A DNA stretch of 64,000 bases from positions 42,432 through 106,431 of the forward strand of contig CALKZY010000003.1 in assembly GCA_938002965.1 (NCBI GenBank). Direction: 5' to 3'. The notes under the pieces are model-generated. The model made no database searches. It was not told the DNA's origin and was given only the letters and a program-made list of their open reading frames with translations. Source of the stretch: an uncultured Acidimicrobiales bacterium. GTDB lineage: Bacteria; Actinomycetota; Acidimicrobiia; Acidimicrobiales; SZUA-35. A program made the position numbers and the translations under genes. Shown piece after piece: positions 1 to 9,071 of this stretch; within the stretch, counting starts at the first letter, position 1, and every line of letters starts with the position of its first letter.

Positions 1-738
1 CCGCATCTGCGTTACGTGTGTCAGGCTGGTGGCCCGGTGTCAGAGGAGACAGTGGGGGAGTTCCACCGCTTCCTGGAGGCGACAGGCAAGCAACTGTTGT
101 TGATGTACGGGCAGACCGAAGCCACGGCTCGCATGTCTGTATTGTCGTCGGAAGAGGTGGCTGATCACGGTCGGTCAGTGGGTTACGCGTTGAGCGACGG
201 TTCGTTCCGCATTGATTCACCTGACGACGATGGCGTTGGCCAGATCATGTATTCGGGACCGAACGTGATGTTGGGCTACGCCGGGGGTCGTGGCGATGTC
301 GGTGTTCGCACCGTTGAAGGCGAATTGGCCACCGGGGATCTCGGCCACGCGAATGATGATGGTCGATTGACGGTGACAGGTCGGATGAGTCGGGTGGCCA
401 AGGTGTTTGGTCATCGAGTCGACCTTGATGATGTGGAGCGTATTCTTGGACTTGATACTGACTCCGCTGCGGTGGCCGGCGGGGAGCGTATTCATGTGTT
501 CGTCGCCGATCCGGATCTGACACCGACGGCATGGCAGGAGCGCTCGTCGCTCGTGGCTCGGCGTCACCGGGCAGCCAGTGACGATTCGGCCACGGCACGG
601 GCACGCAAGGTGGTGGCCGAACTGGAGCGCCGTCTTGAGGTGCCGCCAAGGACGGTTGTGGTGACGCCGCTGTCTTCTCTGCCGACCACGGCGACCGGCA
701 AGGTTGACTATCAGAGTCTGTACGAGGTTGTTGGCTAG
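1..738 (+). CDS. AMP-forming acyl-CoA synthetase/ligase, C-terminal part (5' end outside window)
   Basis: The reading frame is open from base 1, so this is the end of a longer gene. It carries the back half of an adenylate-forming (ANL superfamily) enzyme: the YGQTE motif near residue 36, then the GDLGH...TGR segment with the hinge Asp/Arg region, and near the C-terminus TTATGKVD, whose Lys is the catalytic lysine of the mobile C-terminal domain. Such enzymes activate a carboxylic acid as acyl-AMP and transfer it to CoA or a carrier protein. The substrate cannot be told from this fragment. A polysaccharide region follows on the same strand, so a role in activating an acyl modification is possible but unproven. 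Confidence 0.85.
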   Translation, partial: PHLRYVCQAGGPVSEETVGEFHRFLEATGKQLLLMYGQTEATARMSVLSSEEVADHGRSVGYALSDGSFRIDSPDDDGVGQIMYSGPNVMLGYAGGRGDVGVRTVEGELATGDLGHANDDGRLTVTGRMSRVAKVFGHRVDLDDVERILGLDTDSAAVAGGERIHVFVADPDLTPTAWQERSSLVARRHRAASDDSATARARKVVAELERRLEVPPRTVVVTPLSSLPTTATGKVDYQSLYEVVG

Positions 739-881
739 CCAGGCGGAGGGTGGCCGCGGTCAGTTTGACGCGACGGGGGCCTTGATCGGACCCGGGTAGG
801 CTTCTTGTCGGGCGATCGGTCGTTGACCGCGAGAGCGGCGTCTTGGTCGCCAGACGGTAGGTACAACTTCGGACGGTGTAG

Positions 882-1751
882 ATGGTCGAACTCTCAGTTG
901 TGGTCCCCACGGTCGGGAGGTCGTTGCTTGCCGACACGGTGCGCTCAGTCACTGAGTCGGCTGAACGCGCCGGATTGACCGACGAGGTTGAGTTGATCGT
1001 CGCTGACCAAAGCGGCGATGTTGCCGCTGATGACCTGGACTCCAGTCTTCGCATCTCAGTCCATCACAGCGATACCGTCGGAGCTTCGATCAACCGCAAT
1101 CACGGTGTGGCGCACGCTATCGGTGGAATGGTTGCCTTCATAGACGATGACTGCGTAGCCGATCCCGATTGGATTGGGGCACTCCACATCGGAGCGGCTC
1201 GCCATCCCGAGCGTATTGCAACCGGTCAGGTCATCAGTACCGGCGACGACGACAAGACTCCTTCGACGATTTCACTGACGGATGAGGAGACGCTGGTCAA
1301 GCCCATTCCCGATTGCTGGCGCCTCTATACCGGAAACATGGTGGTGGACAGGGTCGCCTTTTTGGCCGTGGGTGGGTTCGACGAGAGGTTTCGCGGCACC
1401 GCTCAGGATGCTGACTTTGCCTACCGGTGGCTGTCGTCTGGGCGGGAGATGGCATACCTACCAACTCTTCGGGTGTTCCACCAGGACTGGCGAACCTCAT
1501 CAGAGGCCGCCGACGTTGAGCGCCGCTACGAACGTGGTGCAGGGTTTCTTTTCGGCCTTCATGTGGTGGACTCCCCCCACTTCAGACGTTCGGCTGTAAA
1601 GACTGTCAGGCGAGCGGTGCGGGCCAGATCGTTCAGCCCGACGGCCCGAGGTCTGGTTGACGGGCTCGTCCAGTTGACACGTTCCCGCTTGGCCTCGTGG
1701 GACGGTTCCCAGTCGGAGTGGCTTGCCTGCGCCCGTCCGTGCATCCGTTGA
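882..1751 (+). CDS. Family 2 glycosyltransferase
   Basis: A 289-residue GT-A fold glycosyltransferase. It begins with VELSVVVPTVGR, the nucleotide-binding first strand of GT2 enzymes. The FIDDDC motif near residue 88 supplies the metal-binding acidic residues, and GGFDERF followed by a DADFAYR segment matches the acceptor-side acidic motif. It would transfer a sugar from a nucleotide donor during glycan assembly at the inner face of the membrane; donor and acceptor are unknown. The ATG at 882 is chosen because the GT2 motif starts directly after it. It faces a sulfotransferase-like gene on the other strand, with only about 30 bp between the two ends. Confidence 0.85.
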   Translation: MVELSVVVPTVGRSLLADTVRSVTESAERAGLTDEVELIVADQSGDVAADDLDSSLRISVHHSDTVGASINRNHGVAHAIGGMVAFIDDDCVADPDWIGALHIGAARHPERIATGQVISTGDDDKTPSTISLTDEETLVKPIPDCWRLYTGNMVVDRVAFLAVGGFDERFRGTAQDADFAYRWLSSGREMAYLPTLRVFHQDWRTSSEAADVERRYERGAGFLFGLHVVDSPHFRRSAVKTVRRAVRARSFSPTARGLVDGLVQLTRSRLASWDGSQSEWLACARPCIR

Positions 1752-1780
1752 TTGCAGGTGCTTGTGTCGTCGTGTGCCTG

Positions 1781-2602
1781 CTACCAGTCCGCCGCGGCTG
1801 GATGCCAGCGAAGTCCAAGGCGTTCGGCCTCGGCCAGCGTCTCGGGGTTAACCAGGCGCTGCGACAGGCTGCGACCGTCCTGCCGTCGCAGCTCGTGAGT
1901 GAAAGTGCCGCCGGCAACACCGAGTAATTCGGGCATGGTCTGCCCGGCCCACCTTGCTGGGTCGTCGGCGAAGTCCTCGTATCGAACTTGGCGGAATCCT
2001 TCGGTCTGACTGAGTGCGTCGAATGCCGCTCGGTCGCCTTCGACTACCTCGACATAGTGTTTCCGCAGGTGATCGAGGTCGAGGTCTACCTGGGGTCGCC
2101 CGTCGCTCGTTCCGCTGGTGTTCAGCCACTGGTCTGATGTCTTGGCTTGTTGGAGACTCACATACTGGGCTACGACATCGTGACGGTAGAGCTGGATCCA
2201 CCGCGCTTCGGGTAAGGCTGCGGCGTAGCCATCCCAGTCGGTGTTGACCGCCTTGAGGTGGTTGCGAAACACCTTTGTGACGGTCACCGGTCCTCGCAGG
2301 CTGAGATCGCGGGTGAGGTCGGCGGCCTCGGCAGCGTCGGTCAGGTTCATCCACCCGTACGCGATGGGGTTGAGTGCCTCATAGGTTGTCTCGACTTCTG
2401 GTAGCGCCTGGGCGAGCTCGCAGAAGACGGTGCTCCCCGTTCGCATTCCGGCTGCGACCACCACAATCTGCGACTGCGCCCACGGGTACAACAACCGCCC
2501 GAGGCGTCGTGTCCGATCGAGCGTGGAAAGGTTTGGGTTGCGGATGATGGCCCTGGCTGCCGACTTGCGCCCGTGGTACCGCCGCCACATCATGCGTCTC
2601 AT
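1781..2602 (-). CDS. Stf0-like sulfotransferase
   Basis: A 273-residue protein with a P-loop-like 5'-phosphosulfate motif, VVAAGMRTGSTVF, near residue 50, typical of the Stf0/Sulfotransfer families that move sulfate from PAPS to a carbohydrate or lipid hydroxyl. A second segment, WIQLYRHDVVAQYVSL, resembles the 3'-phosphate-binding Arg/Ser region. The first ATG is used; ATG codons 9 and 12 nt downstream are alternatives. The gene lies 13 bp downstream of a methyltransferase on the same strand, and the two are probably co-transcribed. Sulfation plus methylation next to glycosyltransferase and sugar-nucleotide genes suggests decoration of a surface glycan (inference). Confidence 0.75.
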   Translation of the reverse strand: MRRMMWRRYHGRKSAARAIIRNPNLSTLDRTRRLGRLLYPWAQSQIVVVAAGMRTGSTVFCELAQALPEVETTYEALNPIAYGWMNLTDAAEAADLTRDLSLRGPVTVTKVFRNHLKAVNTDWDGYAAALPEARWIQLYRHDVVAQYVSLQQAKTSDQWLNTSGTSDGRPQVDLDLDHLRKHYVEVVEGDRAAFDALSQTEGFRQVRYEDFADDPARWAGQTMPELLGVAGGTFTHELRRQDGRSLSQRLVNPETLAEAERLGLRWHPAAADW

Positions 2603-2615
2603 CTGGCTGGGCCTA

Positions 2616-3326
2616 TCATCGAACGACGATTCGTGCGAAAGGTTTCTTTCTCCCGACTACTTCGTAGTCGGAGCCAAGCCGATCAGCCCAGACTCTTGTG
2701 AGTTCCAACTCGGCTGGTCGGTCGACGTCGTCCATCAGCACCCGAGTCCCGCTTGTCACCATTGGGGCGAGCTTGTCCATTACGCCGGACCGGCCGCCTT
2801 TTGTGTCACCGGGGGGTCCGTCGCAGAGTACGAGTGTCGCCGTTGCCAGCAGTGCGATATTCGTGGTGTCGTACCAGTCATAGTCGGGGCCGTCCATCAG
2901 GGGGGCGTGAAGGACCTGGGTGCTTAGGCCATAGCGGTCACACCAGGTCTGGATGTTGTCGGCCCATTCAGCGTGGTGCTCAAGGGCAATGTGGGGCACT
3001 TGGCGGGAGGTGACGATAGAGCCCACCAGCAGTGTCGACAGCCCGGTTCCGCATTCGACTACGGCGCCGTCTTCGAGGTTGAGGGCCTCATCGACGCAGC
3101 CAGCCAGGAAGTCTTCCCAGCCGGACCATCCGGCGTTACCCCATCCGTAGATGAGTTTGGCCAGCTTGGGGTTGTCCGGGTTCCGGTACTCATCGGGCCG
3201 TCGCCTGAAGTCAGCCATTGTGATTCGGAATGTCAAGTCTCGGTGGGTTGCCCGCAGGCGTCGGCGAATCGGCGCTGGGAGGAGTCTGCGGAGCGTCTGT
3301 TTTGCTGCGTTCAGCTGGACGGTCAT
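2616..3326 (-). CDS. Class I SAM-dependent methyltransferase-like protein
   Basis: A 236-residue Rossmann-like protein. The motif VVECGTGLSTLLVG near residue 89 fits motif I (ExGxG) of class I methyltransferases, IALEHHAEW carries the acidic residue expected at the end of strand 2, and LVLCDGPPGDTKGGRSG resembles motif IV of sugar or small-molecule methyltransferases. The basic N-terminus (about 30 residues rich in Arg) may associate with the membrane. It lies directly upstream of the sulfotransferase-like gene, probably in one operon with it. The substrate is unknown; glycan O-methylation is a guess from context. Confidence 0.65.
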   Translation of the reverse strand: MTVQLNAAKQTLRRLLPAPIRRRLRATHRDLTFRITMADFRRRPDEYRNPDNPKLAKLIYGWGNAGWSGWEDFLAGCVDEALNLEDGAVVECGTGLSTLLVGSIVTSRQVPHIALEHHAEWADNIQTWCDRYGLSTQVLHAPLMDGPDYDWYDTTNIALLATATLVLCDGPPGDTKGGRSGVMDKLAPMVTSGTRVLMDDVDRPAELELTRVWADRLGSDYEVVGRKKPFARIVVR

Positions 3327-3392
3327 GATGACAGGTGGTTCCGGATCGGTCGAGGACTTCGCCCGTGTCGGGCTTTCGGGGCAGCCTAGCGA

Positions 3393-3869
3393 TCAGGTGT
3401 ATCCGTCGGGGTTCTTGACCCGGAAGCGCCAAGCGTCATCGCAGATGTCTTGGAGAGATCGGTAGTCGGTCATTCCCAGAGTCTTTGCCGCCAGAGTGGT
3501 GTCGCCGTAGAGGGCGGAGACATCCCCCGGTCGTCGTGGGCCGACCTTAAGTCGCAGCTCTTTGCCGGAGGCTTTGGATACTGCTGCAATCAGTTGTTTA
3601 ACCGACACACCTTCGCCTCGACCGATATTGATGGCTTGGAACCGTGCTTCGGGTAACCCGCCGAGGAGGTTGAGCGCTCGCAGGTGCGCTTCGGCGACGA
3701 CCATAACGTGAACGTAGTCTCGAACCCCTGTTCCGTCGGGAGTATCGAAGTCATCGCCGTGGACGTCAACGTCGAGCTGGTTGGAGGTCGCCGACTCGAT
3801 GAGGCGGAGGAGCAGATTCGACGGTGGGCCCAGACACCATTCGCCTAGTAGACCCGATGGGTGTGCCCC
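3393..3869 (-). pseudogene. galE: UDP-glucose 4-epimerase, C-terminal half only (5' half missing)
   Basis: The frame matches the second half of GalE: GAHPSGLLGEW, then GDDFDTPDGTGVRDYVHV (a near-invariant GalE signature), then the PRRPGDVSALYGD segment and a C-terminus ending in NPDGYT. GalE interconverts UDP-glucose and UDP-galactose. The NAD-binding N-terminal half with the GxxGxxG and YxxxK motifs is absent: similarity stops at the Gly-Ala of GAHP near 3869, and nucleotide-sugar dehydrogenase sequence begins on the opposite strand at once, near 3871. No start codon supports the fragment, apart from an internal ATG at 3704 that would leave only about 100 residues. The gene is truncated here by deletion or by misassembly. 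Confidence 0.85.
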
Positions 3870-3870
3870 T

Positions 3871-4620
3871 GTCTCCGGGCTGAACGCGTCGTCCCTTGAG
3901 GCTGTTGATGGCTTCTATCAGACGCTGGTGGATACAACGGTTCCGGTGGCTGGTACCCGTGAGGCCGAGATGACGAAGCTGCTGGAGAACACGTTCCGGC
4001 ACGTCAATATCGCACTGGTGAACGAACTGGCAATGCACGCCAAGGGTCTTGATATAGACATTTGGAATGTCATTGATGCCGCCAAGACGAAGCCGTTCGG
4101 TTTCATGCCGTTCTACCCCGGGCCGGGTACGGGCGGGCACTGCCTGCCGGTTGATCCGTCGTATCTTTCGTGGCAGTTCGAACGCCAGTTGGGTGCGATT
4201 TCCCGCTTCGTCAAGATTGCTAATGACGTGAACGAAGGTATGCCGGGTTATGTGGTGCAGCGTGTGCAGGCAGGACTCAACGATCGGCTGAAGCCGGTGA
4301 AGGGTTCGAGAGTTCTCGTGCTGGGCGTGGCATACAAGAAGAACTCCAACGACGCTCGGGAGACTCCGGCTACCGGAGTGATTCGAGATCTGGTCAAGTT
4401 AGGGGCTGACGTGAGGATTCATGATTCTCACGTCGGGGCCTACGAAATGGACGATGTGGCCGCACGGGTGAACCTGTCAGCTGACGAAGTGGCCTCAGCC
4501 GACGCCATCATCTTGATTACTGATCATGATGATGTCGACTATGACTTGGTGCTACCACGTGGCGACTATGTCTTTGATGCTAGACATCGACTGGCTGGTA
4601 CGTCGGCTGAGCAACTGTAA
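3871..4620 (+). pseudogene. Nucleotide-sugar dehydrogenase (UDP-GlcNAc/ManNAc or UDP-glucose type), C-terminal half only
   Basis: From VSGLNASS onward the frame matches the middle and C-terminal domains of UDP-sugar 6-dehydrogenases: EMTKLLENTFRHVNIALVNE (dimer helix), PGPGTGGHCLPVDPSYL with the catalytic Cys of the GGHC motif, and VLGVAYKKNSNDARETPA at the start of the third domain. These enzymes oxidise a UDP-sugar to the uronic acid with two NAD. The N-terminal Rossmann domain is missing: homology starts at about 3871, exactly where GalE homology on the other strand ends. An ATG at 3781 gives a longer open frame, but its first 30 residues are antisense to galE and not family-like. Inactive as it stands unless the contig is chimeric. 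Confidence 0.85.
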
Positions 4621-4824
4621 GGCAACGTTTTGACCAAGCCTTTGCCGTTTGTTGCACAAAGGATGGTGCCTGTCGGTGCAAGATGAAAGTGTTAGGTATG
4701 TACAGGGCGATAGATAAACAAAAGTGGTTTGATTCCGCTGTGCGTGATTCGAACCGGGTCCTGTGCTGTATTCGCCTTTGCGCTCCCATTCCACCAAACT
4801 GCTTGACCGGGTAGTGGGGCTGTC

Positions 4825-5343
4825 TTGTCTTCGTCTCGATTGCTGACATGGATCTATAAGCACCCGAGGGTGTTCCCCCTGGCGTCCGACTTGTCGTCGT
4901 GGGTGGCTGTCGGCGTTGGCTTCTTGCTGCTCCCGCAGCATGTGGGGTTCGACGACGGCACGATTTTTGCCGGTTGTGCCGTTGCGGCGCAGTGGCTGTT
5001 GGGCGCGTTCAACGGGCTGTACGCCGGTCGATGGCGCGTCACGTCGTTCGCTGAGGTTACATGCCTTCTTTGGACCTGGGGGGTGTCTGCCGCCAGTGCG
5101 TTGGCTGCAGTGAGATTCCTTGCCCCCGATGGCTCAACGCTGCAGTTCTTCCCGCTGGTGGCCTGGGCAGCCGGCGCCTTGGCGGCAATGGTCTTAAGTC
5201 GCCTGGTTTGGCGCTTTCACTGGGAACATCAGCATCGCCCGTTGGCCGACGGTCGCCGCCGGACGATCGTGTTCGGTGCCGGTCAAGGTGGAACGCAGGT
5301 GATCCGCACGATGTTGACCGATCCGTCGTCGGGCTACTACCCC
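4825..5343 (+). pseudogene. CapD/FlaA1-like polysaccharide biosynthesis protein, N-terminal part only
   Basis: The N-terminus has about four hydrophobic segments (roughly residues 20-140) followed by RRRTIVFGAGQGGTQVIR, the first GxGxxG nucleotide-binding strand seen after the membrane part of CapD/FlaA1-type nucleoside-diphosphate-sugar dehydratases. Similarity ends at SSGYYP near 5340, where family members continue with VGFxDDD. From there the DNA encodes, in another frame, the second half of a tyrosine autokinase, so most of the enzymatic domain is absent. The likely start is TTG at 4825, since no ATG or GTG fits; the start is uncertain. The frame itself runs on to 5538 as non-homologous sequence. 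Confidence 0.75.
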
Positions 5344-6188
5344 GGCGAGGTCGGGTCCATCAGATTTACAGCATCTCCCGCAGCCCGGGGTTGTCGGATC
5401 ACGTACTGGGCCATCTGGAACTCGGGCGGGTCGCCCGTCGAGTGGAGGGGGCCGAGGGTCTGTACGTCATTCCGACCGGCACCGCTCCACCCAACCCGGC
5501 AGCCTTCGTCGGCCTCCCGGGCTTTGCCGCCGCTCTGAACGGTGTGGCCCGCCAAGTCAACACCGTGATACTCGACGCTCCTCCGCTCCTGGCGGTATCC
5601 GACACCTACACCATGGCTCGCAACGTCGACGGTGTTGTTCTCACTGTCCGAGCGGGAACCACCACTCGGTCTGAGCTCTCCGAAGTCATCACCGTCTTGG
5701 CCCAGGTGGAGGCCAACGTCCTCGGCGTGGTCATGATCGGGGCCAAAGAGTCCGAAACATACGGCGGCCGTTACTACGCCACTGAACACACCGGTCAACT
5801 CCCCGCCGCCATAACCTCCGGCGCGGGTGAACCCCGTCGCAGCGGGCGGCGACGCCGACCCAGCGGGCAGATACAGGTCGCCGATGACCTGTCGATCGTG
5901 TACAACACCGGCCGCACCAACCTGCGTACCCATGACACGGGCCCGGGCATAGCCGGACACCTAGGGGCCGGCGAGCACGATTCGGCTCGAAGCGGACCGC
6001 CGACGCCCATCATGAACGGCAGCGGCGAGGTTTTGAGACTGGGCGACCTCGACGACTATCAAGCTGGCGGCGACAGCCGTCGGGCCCGCGCCAATGGCCA
6101 GAACGGAAACCAGGGCAACGGCAGTCGAAACGGCTCGCATCGAGACGGTGAACCCACGTCACTCTTTCCAGAAATGTTCGACCGATGA
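5344..6188 (+). pseudogene. Polysaccharide tyrosine autokinase (CpsD/Wzc-like), C-terminal part only
   Basis: The frame starts abruptly with RVHQIYSISRSPGLSD, which follows the Walker A' region in intact bacterial tyrosine kinases, and continues through GLYVIPTGTAPPNPAAF, VILDAPPLLAVSD (Walker B) and VLTVRAGTTTRSELSE. The P-loop and any chain-length domain are missing. The last 110 residues are low in complexity and rich in Gly, Asn, Arg and Asp. The fragment ends with an ATGA overlap onto the next, intact tyrosine-kinase gene, so the two were probably one operon. In intact form it would help control polysaccharide chain length and export at the inner membrane. Confidence 0.75.
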
Positions 6189-7810
6189 TGCAACAACACG
6201 GTGCCCAGCGCACCGACGTCGCCCGCCTGGAGGACTACATCCGAGCAGTTCAGCTGCGCAAATGGTTGGTTCTGGCCGCAACTCTTGCCGGGTTGATCCT
6301 TGGGTACCTGTACGCAACGAGTCGGGATTCGAACTACACGGCAACCGCTTCGGTCCTGGTGCGTGCGTCCCCGGTAGGGGCCAGAGTGCAAGGCCAATAC
6401 GAGCTGGCAAACCTGGAACGCGAGCGCGAAGTACTGCAAGGGAACCGGGTGGCTGAAGCCGCAGCGCTCACTCTCGGAAACGGCAGAACCGCTCAGGACC
6501 TGCAGCGAAACCTGAGTGTTGACTTTCGGCCCGAATCCGATGTTCTTCTCGTTCGCTACACCTCCGAGGATGCCGAGGAGGCAGCGCAAGTGGCTAACGC
6601 GTTCGCCGCCGAGTACGCCGCTCTACGTGAAGGCGAGGCGGCCGGATTCTTCTCGTCGCTGCTGGGCTCCACCAACGACGACGTCACATCGACCCGGGCC
6701 GCCCTCCAAGCGGCCTACGCCGAGAAAGAAGCGCTCGAAGTGGAGCGTTCGGTGGTCGACGACGCTGGAGGCGATGTGTCTTCCATCGATGCCGCCATCG
6801 CTGTGGCCAACTCGAATGCCTCAAGCATGTCGCGGCAAATGCAAGATGCCGAAGAGGAACTGAATGACCTGCAAAAGCAGAACGACGCCCGCTTTCCGGC
6901 CGCTGAGCTCCTCAAAGGGGCACTGACCCCGGGTTCACCCAACGGGTTTGGAGCCGGACTGTTGACTCTGGCCGGCCTGTTACTCGGAGCGCTACTCGGT
7001 GTGGTTGGCGCCTTCTTGTTGCAGCGACTCGATACCACGGCCCGCGACGACGAAGACGTAGCCTTGGCGCTTGGATCCGCCGTGCTCGGATCGGTACCAA
7101 CACTTGGTGTCGGTGTGCGAGGCGGAACGGGTGGGCTGGTCATGCTGTCGAGCGGGGGGTCGGCTCGATTCCACGCAGCCCGCGAAGCCTTCCGTCGGCT
7201 CCGCAGCTCCGTGCAGTTTCTGAACACGTCGAGCGGCGTGAGTTCGATTCTGGTCACCAGCTCGACCCCAGGGGAAGGTAAGAGTCTCACATCGGCCAAC
7301 CTGTCTGTGGCGCTGGCGCAAAACGGGTCTCGGGTGGTGTTGGTCAACGCCGACATGCGCCGCCCAACGCTCGAAAAAATGTTCGGTATGGAGGCCAACC
7401 GGCCGGGCCTGGCCGACTATCTCAACTTCACCGCCGACATTAACGTCGAACGCACCCCCAATATTGAGAACTTGTGGTTCATCCGGGCCGGCACACAGCC
7501 GACAAACCCTGGCGAACTGCTAAATTCCGATCGTTTCGAGCAGCTGATGAAAGAGCTCGATCGAGAAGGGGTTGATTTTGTTGTGGTCGATACTCCGCCG
7601 GTGCTTAGCACTGCTGATGCGGTGTCCGCCGCCCGCTTTGTTGACGGCGTTCTGGTGGTCGTTGACACCGAGCGGACCGACACCTCCGACCTGCTCCGAG
7701 TCCGAGCCGATCTGCAACGCAGTGGCTCAACCATCTTGGGCTCGGTCATGAACCGGCAGAAGTTCAAACGCCGAGGGTTCTTCAAACGCCGTGACCACTA
7801 CTCCTATTGA
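6185..7810 (+). CDS. Chain-length determinant/tyrosine autokinase (Wzc-like)
   Basis: A 541-residue protein with the Wzz + BY-kinase layout. A hydrophobic segment near residues 28-46 follows a short cytoplasmic N-terminus, an extracytoplasmic part runs to about residue 240 (with a coiled-coil-like stretch near 165-225), and a second hydrophobic segment near 250-275 precedes the cytoplasmic kinase. The kinase has TSSTPGEGKSLTSANL (Walker A near 358), VVLVNADMRRPTL (Walker A') and FVVVDTPPVLSTADA (Walker B). The C-terminus ends with Tyr residues (DHYSY), a small tyrosine tail for autophosphorylation. It would regulate export and length of a surface polysaccharide. It overlaps the gene fragments on either side. 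Confidence 0.88.
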   Translation: MMQQHGAQRTDVARLEDYIRAVQLRKWLVLAATLAGLILGYLYATSRDSNYTATASVLVRASPVGARVQGQYELANLEREREVLQGNRVAEAAALTLGNGRTAQDLQRNLSVDFRPESDVLLVRYTSEDAEEAAQVANAFAAEYAALREGEAAGFFSSLLGSTNDDVTSTRAALQAAYAEKEALEVERSVVDDAGGDVSSIDAAIAVANSNASSMSRQMQDAEEELNDLQKQNDARFPAAELLKGALTPGSPNGFGAGLLTLAGLLLGALLGVVGAFLLQRLDTTARDDEDVALALGSAVLGSVPTLGVGVRGGTGGLVMLSSGGSARFHAAREAFRRLRSSVQFLNTSSGVSSILVTSSTPGEGKSLTSANLSVALAQNGSRVVLVNADMRRPTLEKMFGMEANRPGLADYLNFTADINVERTPNIENLWFIRAGTQPTNPGELLNSDRFEQLMKELDREGVDFVVVDTPPVLSTADAVSAARFVDGVLVVVDTERTDTSDLLRVRADLQRSGSTILGSVMNRQKFKRRGFFKRRDHYSY

Positions 7811-9071
7811 GGTCGCACAGGTAGCGCAGGTCCAGGCCGAGCCCACACAATCGGAGAGCCTTGTTGGTTTGCCGGGAATCTTGGAGAGCCTGGTGGTTTG
7901 GGCCGCTTGCTTTTCTCTGTTTCACGGGCTGCCAATGGACTGGTTTCAAACCCGACAGGAGGCCCTGGCGGTCGAAGGAAACCTACGCATGGTGATCGTT
8001 CAGATGGCGCTCATGGGTGTGGGGATCGCCCGGGTTGCCGGCAGTTTCGATTGGCTGCTTCGAGCGATCCGGCTTGACGCCGCCATGTTCGGTTTCGTGG
8101 GGATGACCTTGGCCTCGACGTTCTGGTCGACCGATCCCGGCGAGACTATGCGGCAGTCAATCATCTTCATTACCGTCACCCTCTTCGCTGTGTACCTGGT
8201 TCTCAGGTTTTCGCTGCCTGAGATTCTTCAAATCTGGGCGTTGGTGTTCACCGCATCGGCTGTCGCCAATCTGTATTTCATCTTTCGCCTTCCGGTCTAT
8301 GGGCAGTCGGTGGCCGGACAGTGGGATGGGGTTTACACCCAGAAGAACGCCTTGGGCTGGATGGCGCTGGTCGGCATTCCGGTGTTGTTGTCGGCCGGTC
8401 GGGCCACGCCGCGGTTTCGGGTGCTTTACTACCCGGCTGCCGCAGCCTTTGTAGTGCTTCTAATCGGCTCTGAGTCCAAGACGATGCTCTGTCGACCAGC
8501 GGGTCGGTCGGGCTGATGATGATCTATCTGCTGTTTCGTGGCCGCAAGACAATGCGCGGCGTCGCCTACCTCGGTCTGGTCACCGCTGTGGGAGTGACTG
8601 TCACCTTGACCTTCACGAACATCGAAGCGCTAACCGAACTGCTGGACAAAGACGTCAGCTTCACCGGGCGCATTCCGTTGTGGCAGTTGCTGTGGCCGAT
8701 CGCCCTCGCCGAACCGCTGCTCGGGTACGGCTACAAGGCGGTCTTTCACCGGCTACTTCGGGCCGGTCCACGAGGTGTGGGTCATGGAGAATTGGAATCC
8801 GTCACATGCCCACAACGAACTGCTGAACCTATGGCTACAAGTTGGTCTCGTTGGGCTCGGGCTGTATCTCGCATCGCTTGGACGGGCTCTGCCGCGATCA
8901 GTTCGCACGGTTGCCGCGCTGCCGGGAGCGGCAGGACTGTGGCCGCTGGTATTCATTTCCTCGGCCATCTTGGTGTCCATCACCGAGTCTGGAATGAGCA
9001 ACGGCATCGCTGGGTGGATGATGTTCGTGGTCGCCGTGCTCTCAGCCGCCCATCACGGCGCAAAGGCCTAG
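7791..9071 (+). pseudogene. O-antigen ligase/polymerase-like membrane protein with two compensating frameshifts
   Basis: The conceptual product is a polytopic membrane protein of the Wzy_C/O-antigen ligase type, with many hydrophobic segments, a QKNALGWMALVG motif and, late in the protein, HAHNELLNLWLQVGLVG, the conserved His region of this family. It is read in three pieces: frame 1 from the GTG at 7791 to about 8482, frame 3 to about 8744, then frame 1 again to 9071. One base appears missing after GSESKT and one extra base is present just before the segment TGYFGPVHEVW; together they restore the original frame. The middle piece is clearly family-like, so the gene was functional recently or the indels are sequencing errors. 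Its start overlaps the upstream kinase gene by 20 nt. Confidence 0.75.

Noticed and set aside
4735..4790. tRNA gene suggested by GATTCGAACC on the plus strand (GGTTCGAATC on the minus strand)
   Set aside because: The flanking bases do not form a T-stem, and no acceptor or anticodon stem could be drawn.
8514..8516. UGA in the O-antigen ligase-like gene as selenocysteine
   Set aside because: The family-like sequence moves to another frame about 30 nt earlier; this is an indel, not read-through.
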